Assembly: GCA_025055355.1 (NCBI GenBank)
Contig: JANWYM010000297.1
Location: 1-5,694 of the forward strand
Direction: 5' to 3'
Origin: Abditibacteriales bacterium
Lineage (GTDB): Bacteria; Armatimonadota; Abditibacteriia; Abditibacteriales; JANWYM01
Length of the DNA: 5,694 nucleotides
The translations under genes and the position numbers were made by a program. The notes below the pieces were generated by a model. The model worked only from the letters and a program-made list of their open reading frames with translations, did no database searches and was not told where the DNA came from. Shown piece by piece: positions 5,446 through 5,694 of this stretch. How positions within the stretch are numbered: position 1 is the stretch's first letter; each line of letters starts with the position of its first letter.

Positions 5446-5474
5446 GTGAAGAGCAACGCTTTCACGATTTTTTT
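5446..5474 (+). terminator. Terminator-like hairpin plus T7 overlapping a start codon
   Basis: GTGAA (5446-5450), a bulged G, and AGC (5452-5454) pair with GCT (5458-5460) and TTCAC (5461-5465) over an AAC loop. This gives 8 bp, followed after GA by seven T residues (5468-5474). This is the form of a rho-independent terminator and could end the deacetylase operon. It coincides with the first codons of the next gene, so it may instead be chance from its codons or an attenuator. A competing stem TTGCT (5441-5445) / AGCAA (5452-5456) is mutually exclusive with it. Confidence 0.4.
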
Positions 5475-5694
5475 AGTGACGCTGGCATGCGCGCTGCCCG
5501 GCGCGGCGGCAGCGCCCTCGCTGCCCCTGCTTGACCCTAACGTCACGCCGTTTCCGCAGTCATCGTTAGTAGACTTCTCGTTCCTGCTGGACGCGCCGGC
5601 GGGCAAACATGGCTTCCTGACGACGCGCCCCGATGGACACTTCTATTTCGCCGACGGCACGCGGGCGCGGTTCTTTGGCATCAACATCGCCAAC
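5446..5694 (+). CDS. Secreted protein N-terminus, probable glycoside hydrolase (partial)
   Basis: The frame is open from GTG 5446 to the window end (83 codons) and the protein is cut at its C-terminal side. Residues 1-23 look like a signal peptide (Lys at 2, hydrophobic 6-20, cleavage near GAAAA). The mature start contains VDFSFLLDAPAGKHGFL, then DGHFYFADGTRARFFGINIAN. The FADGTRxRFxGxNIAN pattern is what I expect at the first strand of GH5/cellulase-like TIM barrels in secreted glycosidases of similar bacteria; catalytic Glu residues would lie beyond the window. The nearest upstream in-frame stop is TGA 5419-5421, so GTG 5446 is the only standard start that keeps the charged signal-peptide N-region; GTG 5476 would remove it. 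No Shine-Dalgarno is visible. Family assignment is tentative. Confidence 0.65.
   Translation, partial: MKSNAFTIFLVTLACALPGAAAAPSLPLLDPNVTPFPQSSLVDFSFLLDAPAGKHGFLTTRPDGHFYFADGTRARFFGINIAN

Noticed and set aside
5391..5606. A 71-residue minus-strand open frame across the GTTCATGAG repeat
   Set aside because: It is antisense to a signal-peptide-bearing gene start and its end is simply the translated repeat.

Overview
This GC-rich window (5,694 bp) reads as a chromosomal segment of a free-living, two-membrane bacterium. Three of its six genes encode proteins with Sec signal peptides, and the short gaps between genes are filled with palindromic, short-period repeats. The gene style, the signature peptides made by two intragenic repeats (EGEAPAEP and AGFQPA), and the mix of a HEAT-repeat protein, a TPR/deacetylase and a putative secreted glycosidase recall uncultured thermophilic bacteria of the Armatimonadota/Fervidibacteria type. 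That placement is from memory and is low to moderate confidence. I see no phage, insertion sequence, CRISPR, rRNA or tRNA, and no gene-free stretch longer than about 200 bp.

Layout. (1) 1-155: a repeat-rich leader with stacked hairpins and an ATCACG/TTACGC-type repeat that ends at a ribosome binding site. (2) 156-1773: a two-gene plus-strand operon of an exported helical Spy/CpxP-like protein and, 10 bp later, a PhnP-like metallo-beta-lactamase-fold phosphodiesterase. (3) 1787-1876: a large nested palindrome exactly filling the gap between convergent genes. (4) 1880-2641, minus strand: a HEAT-repeat protein with five exactly 31-residue repeats; its start codon abuts another long palindrome (2643-2724). 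(5) 2768-3277: a near-consensus sigma70-type promoter driving a small two-helix membrane protein. (6) 3317-5359: a secreted multidomain protein (TPR, Pro-rich linker, Ig-like domain, second helical block, NodB polysaccharide deacetylase), probably cotranscribed with the small membrane protein. (7) 5371-5426: a GTTCATGAG-type palindromic repeat. (8) 5446-end: the start of a second secreted protein, probably a glycoside hydrolase, with a terminator-like hairpin lying over its start codon.

How the genes relate. The last three plus-strand genes point to envelope or polysaccharide processing (a membrane protein, an exported deacetylase, an exported putative glycosidase). The first two form an operon with no obvious metabolic link between products. 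No complete undescribed system is evident. The most distinctive signal is the repeat ecology: at least three unrelated short-period palindromic families occupy the gaps, and two short hairpins sit in frame inside genes at domain boundaries or tails.
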